A DNA stretch of 64,000 bases from contig CM023532.1 of assembly GCA_013350335.1 (NCBI GenBank), positions 91,267,383 through 91,331,382 of the forward strand, given 5' to 3'. Source of the DNA: Chimonanthus salicifolius. Taxonomy: Eukaryota; Streptophyta; Magnoliopsida; Laurales; Calycanthaceae. Made by a program: the position numbers and the translations under genes. The notes beneath the pieces are model-generated. The model was not told where the DNA came from and ran no database searches. It saw only the letters and a program-made list of their open reading frames with translations. This document shows, one piece after another, positions 44,790 through 56,780 of this stretch; positions within the stretch are counted from its first letter, which is position 1; every line of letters starts with the position of its first letter.

Positions 44790-47700
44790 TGTAATGATCT
44801 GACCCGATATTTCGGAGTTTTGGGGTCTTGGTAGCAGTGGGGAAAGTGTGGGCACCGTATTGGGTCCTGGTTTGCCCGATTTTGAGTTCGGACACTTGAA
44901 AGACACTTTGGTAATTTTGAATCATTGAATATTTTATCATGTAAAAAATTTGAAAAAATCACACGTTATCTTCCTCGATGTTTGATGTTTGATTTTTAAT
45001 GAGTTTTAAATTATTTATTTATTTTTGGAAAATTTAAGATTTTTTTTAAAAAAAAAAAGAAAAGAAGAAGAGGAAAATAACCTAAAACCCTAAAGCCTTA
45101 AAATAACCCTAACCCCCTTTTCTTTCCCCATCCAGCGCGGCACTATAGCTGCGCTACAGTGCCACGGTTCCTCTCTCCTGTCCCTCTCTATCCCTCTTCT
45201 CCCCTCCTCTTATTCTAACCCTAATCCTAAACTTCCCTCCCTTAGCCGCCGCCGCCGCCGCTGCCACTCCTTTTTTTCTCTCTCTCGACCCCCCCCCCCC
45301 TCTCATCTTCCTCTCTCGCATCTCTCTCCCCTCTCGATCTCGACTCCTTCTTCTTCCCTTTTCTTTCTTCTCTTTCTTGACCCTAAGTGTTGCCGCCATG
45401 ATCTCTTCGACCTCTCCTCCCCCGTCGCTGCTCCACCTCAACTCGCCCCTTCTTGCCATTCAGATTTGCTCATCGCCTCCGTCCGACATTGATCTAGTTG
45501 GGCCCAGGTACCCCTCGTCTTCCCTTTCTCCTTTTCCCCTATTTTCTCTGGTTTTCCCTTATTTTCCTTCTTCTTTTTCTCGGTTTCTTGGCTGGGTGCT
45601 GAGCCAACTCAGTCGAGTCACTTAGTTGACTGGGCTGGCTTCGTTTCTGGGCTTTGGCAACACAGGCCCAGTTTGTGGTTTACGGCCCAGCAGATCAGGC
45701 CCTTCTGCCAGGTCCAGCAGTCCAGCCCATTCCCGGTTCGGCCCGGCCCAGTGTCCCAGTCTTGGGCCTGGCCCGACCTAATTCGATCCAATGTTCAGGC
45801 CTGGCCTAGTTTCAGGCCCTGATTTCAGCTTTAGACCAGTTTTCAGTTTCGGCCCAATTTCAGACCCGGCCCACTTCTAGGCCCGTTTGCAATCCAAGCT
45901 TAGTTTGACCCGTTTTGCCCAGTTACTTATCCTTGTGTTCTTGTTTCAACAGACTGAGCCCCTTCAACCCCCGGACTCGTTTTCTCGCATTGGATTTCAA
46001 AGACACACACAGGTGAGGGAACTTATCACCGCTTTTAGCATGCATCTATGCATATTACTACTATATCAGATGTGTGTGTACGGAATGAGGCGAATGAGGC
46101 TCCCCGGTATTACGAGCCACTCGGCAAGGGAACTGTTGATACTATTATGTGGCGGGTCTCCATCCGGATGTATTCGTATCCGATGCCCGCAGAGGTATAT
46201 ATGAATTGATTATTTAAGGTTATAATTGATTGATTGTGTGGTGACATGATTGAAGTTTATTTTGGTTGATAATATGCTAAGATGTCAGCATGTGATTATG
46301 TAATATGTAGTGGTATATGTCTGATTATGGTGCGATGTATTCTGTTGATAATATACCATATGATCATGTGATAATTAGTTTGGACTGCTAGACGTTATAA
46401 CATGCTTGGATGTTAACATGTCAACCAATGATAAATAGTGATGCATATACCTGATTATTATGTGACGAACTATGTTAATAGCATGTGTAAGTGTAAAGTT
46501 AATTTGCATACATATAATTGACGTATGTGGGATGTCGGTGGGGGCATGGGTACTAGGCAACATCAGGATCTAGAGACTCCCCCTAGCTTGTCGGGTAGTT
46601 AGGGCGGGGATGTTGTGTGGGACCGCGCAGTGGATGCGTGTTTGGGATTCGGACTTCCTTGTGATTGGAAATGGGAAGTCGTAACCCCTTGCATAGAACA
46701 AATGGTCAGTCCGTCTTGTATTTCCCGGACGTACCTATGAGAGAGGCATGATCTGATTTAGAAAACAAGGTGCTTGGGAGTCCCAGATAAGGACAAATTG
46801 GGAAGTAATTATGTTAACCCTAGATAGGCCATCAGGTTGAATGTTGGTTCACCCAAGGTAACATTAGAAGCCCCTTGCAGTTCCGATAACCAAATGTGTG
46901 ACGGGTGAGGTGATCCCCAGATGATTGAGTAGGCTGAGGAGGTGTTCGCCCGCTCATTGGTCAGGGGATGGTGCGGTGAGGAACGGCTCCCGCTAGTGTG
47001 CCTTGTGGTCCCTGGATGACCGAGTAGGCTGAGGGGGTGCTCGCCTAGGTCGAGGGACGGAGCGGTGAGAGACAGCTCCCGCTGGCATACTTTGTGATCC
47101 CTACATGACCGAGTAGGCTGAGGAGGTGCTCGCCTAGGTCGAGGGACGGAGAGGTGAGGGACAGATCCCGCTGGCATAGTTTGTGATCCCTATATGACCG
47201 AGTAGGCTGAGGAGGTGCTCACCTAGGTCGAGGGACGGAGCGGTGAGGGACAGCTCCCGCTGGCATAGTTTGTGATCCCTATATGACCGAGTAGACAGAG
47301 GAGGTACTCGCCTAGGTCGAGGGACGGAGCGGTGAGGGACAGCTCCCACTGGCATAGTTTGTGATCCCTGTATGATCGAGTAGGCTGAGGGGGTGCTCGC
47401 CTAGGTCGAGGGACGGAGCAGCGGGGGACAGCTCCCGCTGGCATAGTTTGTGATCCCAATATGACCGAGTAGTATGAGGTGGTGCTCGCCTAGGTCGAGG
47501 GATGGAGCGGTGAGGGACAGCTTCCGCTGGCATAGTTCGTGATCCCTAGATGACCGAGTAGGCTGAGGAGGTGCTCGCCTAGGTCGAGGGACGATGCGAT
47601 GAGGGACAGCTCCCACTGGCATAGTTTGTGATCCCTAGATGACCGAGTAGGCTGAGGAGGTGCTCTCCTAGGTCGAGGGACGATGTGGTGAGGGACAGCT

Positions 47701-48952
47701 CCCGCTGGTATGGTTTGTGATTCTCCAGATGACCGAGTAGGTTGAGGATGTGCTCGCCCGCTCATTGGTCGAGGGATGGTGCGATGTGATGCGATGAGAT
47801 ATTTCAGGCTAGGACACCTCTGGGGTGGGGACAGCCTACGATGTGATGAGATGTTCCAGGCTATGGCACCTACAGGGTGGGTACAGTTTGAGGTATGTTA
47901 TTCCAGGCAAGGACACCTGTATGGTGGGGACAACCTGTGGTGAGATGTGGTAGTGTATTACCCGCGGTTATGGCATTGGGGTTCATGGTTGAGATTTGTG
48001 TAGTGGGTGTTGACTCACCAGGAATTTATGGGCGCCTAACAAGTGAGTTCGGCCGGCTCACTCGATAGAAGACCTATAGAATTTTGTGAGAGGTGGATAC
48101 ACCAATCATGTGGAAACCAGCATATGGGGTCCAAGGTTATAGGTTTGACTATCGAGACTCTGGTGATTGATTGATGAGACCATAGATGAGTCTGGTTGGC
48201 AGTTCATTGAGGACTGGTGAGGTGGTTACTCCCATGTGGTAATCAGTTTGGGACTCTAGTGAGTCCGTCTCTTGGGTTGGTCGTGGTATGTGTGCGGGTT
48301 GTCATGAGAGGGTCATAGGTCTAGTTGAGGACTAGAGACCCCGATCTGACTGAGGATCAGTCTACGTACCGGTGGATGGGTGGACTGTTACGGTTGGGCA
48401 CATAAGGGAGTTGCATTGGGTTGGTTAGAGGATGTCCTAGAGGCCCAGCTGACGTGGGCCCATGTGCTAGGGGTAGGGCACACGTTTGTATGGTCATGCA
48501 TGTAGACATCCTCGACATTGATGTGTTCATATGATTATTTGCAGTGTATGCTTGATGACTTATGATGCATGTGTTAGCTTCACTGGGCATGTACAGCTCA
48601 CCCCCTTGCCTCACAGGTACTTCATAGAGGGAGGGTTCGCGGGACCCTCAGTTGGACGTTGGGCGTAGAGTTGCAGTTTTGTAATTTGTAAGGGTCCCAT
48701 TTTGTAATTGAGGACTTTCTGATGCATTTGAATTATGTGTACATTTCATTAAGTTGGATGAATGTAACAATGGGATGATGCTATAATTTGTAATCATGAT
48801 TGATGCTTACGGTTTTTGGTTTACTGGTGGATTGCTAAGGTTAGTGTGGGTTGAGGGAGCGGTGTCTCCCATTTAAAATCCGAAATTGTATTGGATTGTT
48901 TTTAGGAGTTTGGATCAGTTTTAACGTGCCCGTAACGGGATGGGTCGTTACA
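44790..48952 (+). mobile_element. LTR 2 of tandem Gypsy-type element (4.16 kb)
   Basis: It matches LTR 1 but has only 9-10 minisatellite units and keeps the stretch near 45530-45720. It lies between a polypurine tract on its left and a primer-binding site on its right, so it serves as the 3' LTR of one unit and the 5' LTR of the next. The reading frames 45154-45459 and 45377-45625 are in the CT-rich leader and show no recognisable family. Confidence 0.9.
46915..47770 (+). repeat. 89-bp minisatellite, about 9-10 units
   Basis: Same unit as at 34910-36790 at about half the copy number. The first and last units match those of LTR 1 best, so the number difference arose by expansion or loss in the middle of the array. 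Confidence 0.9.
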
Positions 48953-48954
48953 GT

Positions 48955-48966
48955 TGGTATCAGAGC
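48955..48966 (+). other. Second primer-binding site, after LTR 2
   Basis: TGGTATCAGAGC follows LTR 2 after 2 nt, exactly as after LTR 1. A 3' LTR normally lacks it, so LTR 2 is followed by a second internal region. Confidence 0.95.
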
Positions 48967-50069
48967 ACGGTTCAACTCTCGAACTGTGCATGGGTCAGAG
49001 ATGTGTGGGATGATGACCAAAGATTAAGTTCATCCCCTGTGTGATAGGGTAGATGAGACTTGTTTCCATGGTGGTGTTTGGACTTCCTTAAGATGTTGTG
49101 GTAAGTATGATGGGGTGGCCCTGGAGCTTGAGTTCTAGAGATGTATTTTTGCTTTGGGTTCTTGTCTGGTATTGACCCTGGTCAAACTTTCATTATGTGG
49201 ATTGACTCATGGTGAGATTGAGCACTTGATAGAGTAGGGGAAATCGTATCGGGGATCGTAACCCGGAGACCATAGAGATTCCCCGACCCTTGATAGAGAC
49301 TTTGAAGAACCAAGTGTTGGTGAGTAGATTGTTTATCTCCATTGTCAATGTGTGTATGCTGAAGGCCCGAAATATCTTGCTAGTGGGAAGTCAGAGTATT
49401 TGACCAGAGTACAACTTCAATGCAGTAATTTGAGTATGGCAGCAATACCCCGCATGGGTTGATACTTCCTAATGATGCGAGTGATGTGATAGTACCCCTT
49501 GGTTTTTGGTTTGAGACTTGACCTGATTCAGATACGTGACTCCCTCGATGACTTTGAGCTTCGCGAGTTTGGTAGTATAGGTGGTGGAGGTGCCTTGTTT
49601 GTCACGTCTCCGTTGGAGTGATTGACGGCTATTGTGCAAGGTTACATATAGCGTATTATAGCAAAAGGCAGATCTCTTAACCGTTGGAGGTGTTCTATTT
49701 AGAGACAGTGGTTTACCGTCAGCCAGGGTTTTTAGGAACCTGATTACCATGTGGCTTGTCAGTCAGTTTGAGTTGAGAGGGCACTGGGATGCCAGGCGTT
49801 GGGATGACACTGACAGGGGTGTTGGACATAGAGACTAGACTTGTGGGCTACAGTCGGTGAGACCTATTTGCCTAGGTATTTCACCAGGGGACACACCGAC
49901 CCTGTTAGCCTAGAAGAAGGATGACTCAATGAGATTTTGTGCCAGTGGTCGACGACTGAACAAAGTTAAAGCGTATGATGATGTTCTTTTATTGGAGGTT
50001 GACGACTTGTCGAGACAGCTGAGAGGATCCATGTTGCTTCTTGAGGATGTGTTTTCATTCGGGATCTTG
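48967..50069 (+). pseudogene. Second, truncated internal region of the tandem element
   Basis: It matches 37972-39070 closely, with small indels (for example near 49565). It stops abruptly after GGGATCTTG at 50069, where sequence of a different LTR begins. No readable coding motif. Confidence 0.8.
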
Positions 50070-50606
50070 AGATGCAAGGACACGTAGCGGTCTTTGGTAG
50101 GATTCCACCTCTTTGAAACCATGGGTTTATGTACATTGTTTTTATCTTGATTTGATGAATTTATATTGTAAAGGAAATGTTTCAAAATGCCAGTTTTAAA
50201 TGCTATGTTTATATGATAAATTAGCATGTGTTGTATATGTTTCAAATATGAGTTTTAAATGCTATAATTTGTATTTCTACATAGCATGTTGGCATTTGCA
50301 TCTCATGCATGGCATGGGAGGGATGAAAAGTAACCGGAGGGTCCACACTCCGTCGGGGGCTCCGAAAAATCTATGTGGGGTACCTTGATGTGATTTCCAT
50401 CAAGAGGATAGTGTGTATGAACTGTAATCGGAGATCCACACTCCGTCGGGGCGTCCGTAATACAATCGTGGGGGATACCTTGATGAGGAACTTTCCATCA
50501 AGAGGATATTGTGTATGAAATGTACCGGAGATCCACACTCCGTCGGGGCATCCGTAATGCAATCGTGGGGGATACCCTGATGAGGAGAGCCTTCCATCAA
50601 GAGGTT
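50070..50606 (+). mobile_element. LTR fragment, plus sense, with CTTGATG hairpins
   Basis: It begins within the region that in other LTRs carries the GGTAGG-CCTAC hairpin (TTTGGTAGGATTCC near 50094). It continues through three hairpin units with CTTGATG/CATCAAG-type arms separated by GTCGGGGCGTCCG copies. It may be the downstream part of the LTR interrupted at 33029. Confidence 0.7.
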
Positions 50607-51330
50607 TGTAGCACCTTGATTTTTCAAAGATATGAATATTTACAAAAATGCCATTGGAATGGTAAATTAGAAGGTTATGATTGTAGATGAGAAAATGGTG
50701 GGGCCCATTATTCAAATTAAGACCCAACGTACATATTATAAGGATCAAATTAAATTAAATGGGTATTGTACATCTAATTGGGTCAAGATGGTTATTTGGG
50801 TCAAAGGACCCAATTGGGACCCAATGGGTCATGATGGACTTATTTGACCATTGGGTGAATCCAATTTTAATTGGGTTAGGCTGAATTGATTTGGAATTAA
50901 ATAAAGGATAAATGGGTAGGCTTGATGCGAGTGTGTAAACCACATTCAAATGGCTAAACCACCCATAAATGGGTCATGGCGCCAATTGGGTCAATGAGCT
51001 AAATGGGGACCCAATGGGTCGTGTTGACCATGTTGACCATGGTTGACTGTGTGGACCCTCATGTGAGCTCAAAGGATGAGTCAAATCAGGTTGAGTTGGG
51101 ACTGAAATGAGTTGGATTTGAATTAAGTAATGGAGTTGACTCAAGTGCGTTAAATGAATAGCATTAAATGTGGTGAGTTGGGCTAATGAGTTGGGTGAGT
51201 TAAGTTGGAAACTAAAGAGACCTTAAATTCCATTGAGTAAAATGGGGAGGTGAGGAGTTGCCATGGTCTTAAACACCACAAAACAAGTCCCACACGTTTG
51301 GTACTTGTGGAGTGGGACTATTTAGGTTTT
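50607..51330 (+). mobile_element. LTR 5' fragment, plus sense
   Basis: It starts TGTAGCACCTTG and follows the solo LTR at 16489 in order: AAATGCC near the start, the long GACCCAATTGG/GACCCAATGGG stretch, then GTTGACC repeats. It lacks everything from the first palindrome on. The right boundary is an estimate from loss of similarity. Confidence 0.7.
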
Positions 51331-54201
51331 GTGGGTCCGGTGGGTCCGGTCCCATGTCATCTATTAAACCTTTTACTCCCATAAGTCTTAAAATTTGGGC
51401 CCCTAGGCTTGATCAACCACTTATAAGGTTATTACATTAGAGCCCCTCATTCCATGATCAATCTCCATGGAATTCTTGAATTTGGCATTTAATTACGGTT
51501 TTGCCACTACCTCATTTTCCATGGTTAATCACCCATTTATCCATGCATGATTAAGTCCAAAAATTGATCCACAACCTAGGTCCATTAATGATCCCTAACC
51601 ACGTTACAAGATCATTAAAAATCAGCCCTTAACTTAGCCTCATTTCCATTGATTTAAACACATGATAATTCCAAATTTTAGCCCTTTAAGCATTCTAATT
51701 TATGAAACTAAAATGCATGAACCCCAAGCTTAATTTAATCATTCATAAGGTCATCTTAATGCACCCAAGTTCATGTCCAACATACATGGGGTTCGGCCAT
51801 GGTTCTTCATTGTGGCCCATAATTACGGTTATGCCACTAAACTTCCATGGTTTAATATCTCCTCTATTCATGTATATTTTAAGTCTAAAATTCATCCATA
51901 ACTTAGATCCATTAAGGATTCACTAACCATGACTCAACATGAAACACAATCAGCCATCTCATTTAATAAGATTCTCCATCATCTAAACACAAACATGGAC
52001 CCAACCTTAGCTCATACAATGACCTACAAAATGGGTCATGGGTTCGGCCACACACCATGGCCGAACCCATGATGTCTTGTTCCCCATTTTCCTTGAATCT
52101 TTTGGCACATTTTAGATCTATCACAAGTCTTCCCATGAGAGGTCTACATCATGCATTTAAATCACCATTCATCATCCAATTTAACCCACCAAATGGATCC
52201 CAATTGGGCCATGTGTTCAGCAATACACCATGGCCGAACCCATGGTGTCCTTTCCCCATTTTTTTCTTGGGTCCATTGTTACATTTTAGATCCACCAATA
52301 ATCCCTCCTTGAGGGGTTTGCATCATGCAACTAAACCATATTCTTAGCCCCATTTGGATCATTACTTTTGTTCATTTGAAACCCAAAATTCATCAACACA
52401 TTATCCTTTAAACCCACCATTTAATCATCATTTCATCACGATAGGGTTCGGCCATATACCGTGGCCGAACCCATGGTTCATGATTCATCATTCATTGCTC
52501 CATAATACCTATATTCACCCAAAATATTAAATCCACCCATCTTCCCATTTTCCATGGCTTTTTTAAACCCTAAAACCCTAGCTAATTTCACACATAACAA
52601 CCTAAGGTTCGGCCATGCACCATGGCCGAACCCATGGTTCACAATTCCTTCTCTTTTATGCCTTCTTAATGCCATAAAATCCCAATGCATTTTTCATCAT
52701 AAAACCATTTCAATACTCATCCACATTCATTCATTTACAACCCAAAAATCCATTAGCCACCTTCATTATCTTCCATTCATTAATCCTAACCATTTTACAT
52801 CAAATGGCTAATCACCCACCATGGGGTTCGGCCATGCTACATGGCCGAACCCTATGGCCAATAATTTTTCTTCCAATCATCCCATTCTATGCTTAATCTC
52901 ATAATTTACATAATGCACTTAACCCATTTATTTATTTTCTTAACCTAACCCTAATTTTTCCCACTTAGGGTTTCCTCCATCTCCCACCCTCACATTTGAG
53001 GGGTTTAACATCCATGACACACATTTATGTAACCACCATTAAATTCTACAAAAATAAATTCCAATTCTTAGACCCTAAACATCCAAAATTTCTTGTTTAA
53101 GAAATACTCACAATCCGACGTCTCCTCCGATTTCCGCCTCTCCCGTCGGTCTCTTTAGCCTCCTCTCTCCTTCCTCTTGATCTTTGGTAGGTCAAGATTA
53201 TAGATCCATGGTGGCAAACCCCAACCTTAGGATCGGCCAAGGTAGGGTTTGTGTAAGAGAGGGAGAGGGAAAAATCATGAGAGGAAAGATGTTAGCCCTC
53301 ACCTTAGAGTGATTTCCCTCCAATTTCTACTCCTTTCTTCTCTCCTTCTCTTCTCTTTTCCTTAGCTCTTTTTCTCTCCTTCACTTGGATGTAGGGGACG
53401 ACCATGGGAGAGTGGAAGAGGTGGAGTTTGTGAAAAGAAAATGAGAATGGGAGGACCAACAAAACTTATCTCATTTGGTGACTTAAAGACTTTTACTTTA
53501 CATTAATTGGTTTCACCAACCTTAAGAGATATTTTTAAGATCATTTCTTTGCTTTATGGTGGTTGTCATCTAAACCACCACCAAGCCCAACGTGTGTAAA
53601 TTTTGAGGTGGGGTAGCTTGGTCTCCATTTGACCAATTTTAACCCCATTTGGCCACCAATTTAATAAATTAATTACTTAATTAATTTGATAATTACCTTA
53701 GGTTAATTCATTTGTATTTAACCTAATTCCCATTATTCCACCCATGGTTGACCAAGTCAACCATGGTGGCCGGCCCCACCAATCATTGGCCCACACGCCA
53801 CCTCACTTAATGAGGTGAAGGTGGGTCCAACTTGGCCACATTACCTTGGTTTACTTCCAAATAACTTAAATGATTAAATTTCATTCCATTCATTCTAAAT
53901 GGATCCCAATTGGGCCCATGGCCCAATTACATTTCCATCTAGCCCATTTACCTTAGAGCACAACCATCTTGACCCATTGGGTCCCAAATGGGTATTTGAC
54001 CCAATTTGACCATTCTTGACCCATTTAACCCTCATTAACCATGTAAATAAATTTAAATCCAAACATTAGTCTATTGGGCCATACTTGGGCCTTTGTCCAA
54101 ATTTTGGCCCATTACCTTTTATCCCACCAATTTCCTAATTTTCATCATTAAATTAACTTATATCCACATTTTTATTAATTTAAAAATTTCGGGCCCTTAC
54201 A
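51331..54201 (-). mobile_element. LTR 5' fragment (sense), minus orientation
   Basis: On plus it ends GGGCCCTTACA at 54201, inside the LTR remnant of element B. Its left part joins a plus-sense fragment without an LTR terminus, so the sense 3' half is lost. It carries six palindromes, a CT-rich leader (53130-53400) and both LTR-start hairpins (53742-53766 and 53798-53818). Confidence 0.78.
52040..52852 (-). repeat. Cluster of GGTTCGGCCAT palindromes
   Basis: Copies at 52040, 52444, 52606 and 52824 are near perfect; the one at about 52209 has one decayed arm, and 51789 is a half site. On plus the loops are C-rich (ACACC-like, TACCG, GCACC, GCTAC), as expected for minus sense. Confidence 0.88.
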
Positions 54202-55432
54202 ATTTTATCCATTTTTCACTACATCTTTTGGATGGATTTTAAATCCAAGGCCCAAGATGTTTTTGGCCACCATCCAATCCAAGGAAAATGGATTTCATGA
54301 TCTCTTTTTAAATCTTAAAAAAATGTAACCTCTTGTTTAAGAAATACTTACAATCCGGTTGGCTCCTCCGACTTTCTTTCTGCTCTTGATCTCCTTAGCC
54401 TTTCTCCTTCTTCTTCTCTAAGTCTTTTTCTCTTCTTCTTCTTGTGCTATCCTTGGAATAGAGGGGACGGTTTTGGGAGAGGAAGTGAGGGAGAGAATGA
54501 GATGAGAAATGGATGGAGACAAGTGATGAGAACCCTAGACCTTTCCCTCCCCTTTTGGTTTGCTTGGATTTCTTTCTTCTCTTTTCTTTTCTTCTTCTCT
54601 TCTTAGCTTTCCTCTTTTCTTTTCCTTGGGTAAGGAACGTTTTTGAGAGTAAGAAAGAGAGTGAAACGGTGGAGGGGGTTCGAAGAATGAGATGAAAACA
54701 TCTCATTTGATTGCTAACTCATCATTAGGTCCCCCACCTACCACACATGGGTTAATGTGTTTAATGGTGGTGGTTGGGATAAAACCACCACCTTTAAGCA
54801 CATGGTTTATTTTGTGTTTGTTTGGGTGGTTTGTGTTTCTTAGAGTGGTTTTGACCATTTGACCATGACTAGATTAGCTTAGTCAACTTAATTAATTTGA
54901 TCATTAAATTAAGTTAATTAATTTCCACTTAAATTAATTTCATTAAATTCCCTCCATGAAATCCACCCATGGTTGACCAAGTCAACCATGGTGGCCGGGC
55001 CCACCAATTCTTGGTCCACACGCCACCTCACTTGGTGAGGTGGAGGTGGGTCCCATTTGGCTATGTCACTTAGGTCCAATTAATATTAACTTAGATGATT
55101 TAATTTCCAATGCAATCCATTCTTCTTATTGGATAACCATTGGGCCCATGGCCCAATTAAATTCCCTCATGTTCATTTACCTTAGGGCTTATCTATCTTG
55201 ACCCATTGGGTCCCAAATGGGTATTTGACCCAATTTGACCATTCTTGACCTAATTAATCATCATTTACCAATTAAATGAATTCCATCCAATCCATGGTCC
55301 ATTGGATCATACTTGGGCCTTTGCCCCAAAATTTGATCCATTTCACATCCATTACATGAAAATTCCTATTTTTCCATTATTAAAATAAATAAATGCCATA
55401 TATATGTTGATTTAAAAATTTGGGCTATTACA
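54202..55432 (-). mobile_element. 3' LTR remnant of chromovirus B
   Basis: It matches 63054-64000 closely, including the two LTR-start hairpins, and would continue beyond the window in the other LTR. It ends GGGCTATTACA at 55432 next to a minus-strand purine tract. The outer part was displaced by the LTR fragment ending at 54201. The target there reads ATTTT, which should be duplicated on the lost side. The Lys/Arg-rich frames at 54395-54706 come from the CT-rich leader. Confidence 0.88.
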
Positions 55433-55494
55433 ATAGAATCCTCTTTTGAAATTTTCGTCCCGAAAATTCGAGCGAAGTAGGGGTTCAAAACCAC

Positions 55495-56780
55495 TCATGC
55501 AAAGAGTTCCGGATAAGCGGCTTTCATCTCCGACTCAAGTTCCCAGGTGGTCTCCTCATTGCCATGACGTTCCCATACCACCTTGACGAACTGAATGGCG
55601 CGGTTCCGCAGCACCCTTTGTTCGCTCCCGATCACTCTGACCGACTTCTCAACATATGTCACATCGCTTTGTACATCGATGTCTTGAGCATTCAACGCAT
55701 GAGAAGGATCGGGGTTGTACTTCCTTAACATGGACACATGGAATACATCATGTAGCGATGATAGCTGTGGAGGGAGCGCCAACTGATAAGCTACTCCCCC
55801 CACCCTCTTCAGGATCGGAAACGGCCCCACGAATCTAGGCGATAGTTTCCCCTTCTTCCCGAACCTCATGTGCCCCTTCCGTGGTGAAACTTTTAAGAAT
55901 ACTAAGTCTCCCACCTCAAACTAGAGGAACCTTCTCCTCTTGTCGGCATAGCTCTTCTGACGGCTCTGTGCATTGAGTAAATGTTGCCGTATCAACTTAA
56001 TCTGTGTTGTGGTCTCCGCAACCAAATCCGGTCCAATCAACGCAGGCTCACCGGCCTCTGTCCAACATACGGGCGATCTACATGGCCTACCATACAAGGC
56101 CTCAAATGGGGCCATCTGGAGGCTTGCCTGGTAACTGTTATTGTAAGAGAACTCCACCAGTGGCAAATGATCCTCTCATCCGCCCTTGAAGTCTAGCATG
56201 CATGCTCTCAGCATATCCTCCAGTGTCTGTATCGTCCTCTCCGACTGTCCATCAGTCTGTGGATGAAATGCTGTGCTAGTCAATACGTCGGTCCCCATAG
56301 TCGACTGCATGCCCTGCCATACTCTGCTGGTGAATCGGCCATCCCTGTCGGACACAATAGACCGGGGAATGCCATGTAACCTGATGATCTCCCGGATGTA
56401 CCGTCGACCCAAAGTCTCTGATGAATCTGTCATCTTGATAGGAAGGAAATATTCAGACTTGGTCAACCGGTCCACTACGACCCATATCGCATTTTTGCCC
56501 TTTGATGACCTTGGCAACTCTGTTACAAAGTCCATGGATATGTGCTCCCATTTCCATTCTGGCACCGGTAAGGGTGCGAGTAAATCCGGTGGTTTCCGAT
56601 GTTCTGCCTTAACCTGTTGACAAGTTAGGCAATAAGCAACAAATGCTGCTACATCTTTCTTAAGCCCATGCCACCAATAGTGCTTCTTAAGATCATGATA
56701 CATCTTGGTGCTGCCCGGGTGGATAGAGAGTCTGGTTTGGTGTGCTTCAATCAGCAACTCTCTTCTGCAATTCTTAGGCA
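55495..56780 (-). pseudogene. Chromovirus B integrase and chromodomain-like tail
   Basis: Read right to left: [20 protein letters not shown] and CLTCQQVK (HHCC zinc site), the catalytic core with [17 protein letters not shown] and [13 protein letters not shown] (D, D, E), then LVEFSYNNSYQASLQMAPFE, YADKRRRFL and the chromodomain-like EQRVLRNRAIQFVKVVWERH before the end at 55495. Two stops break an otherwise open frame: TGA at 56176-56178 after DFKGG, and TAG at 55921-55923 after RRRFL. The tail places it in the chromoviruses; the RNRAIQFVKVVW form is closest to Tekay/Del as I know that group. Confidence 0.92.

Noticed and set aside
50070..54201. One full-length LTR spanning this interval
   Set aside because: Orientation switches at about 51330 and a new LTR start occurs at 50607, so it is a mosaic of at least three fragments.
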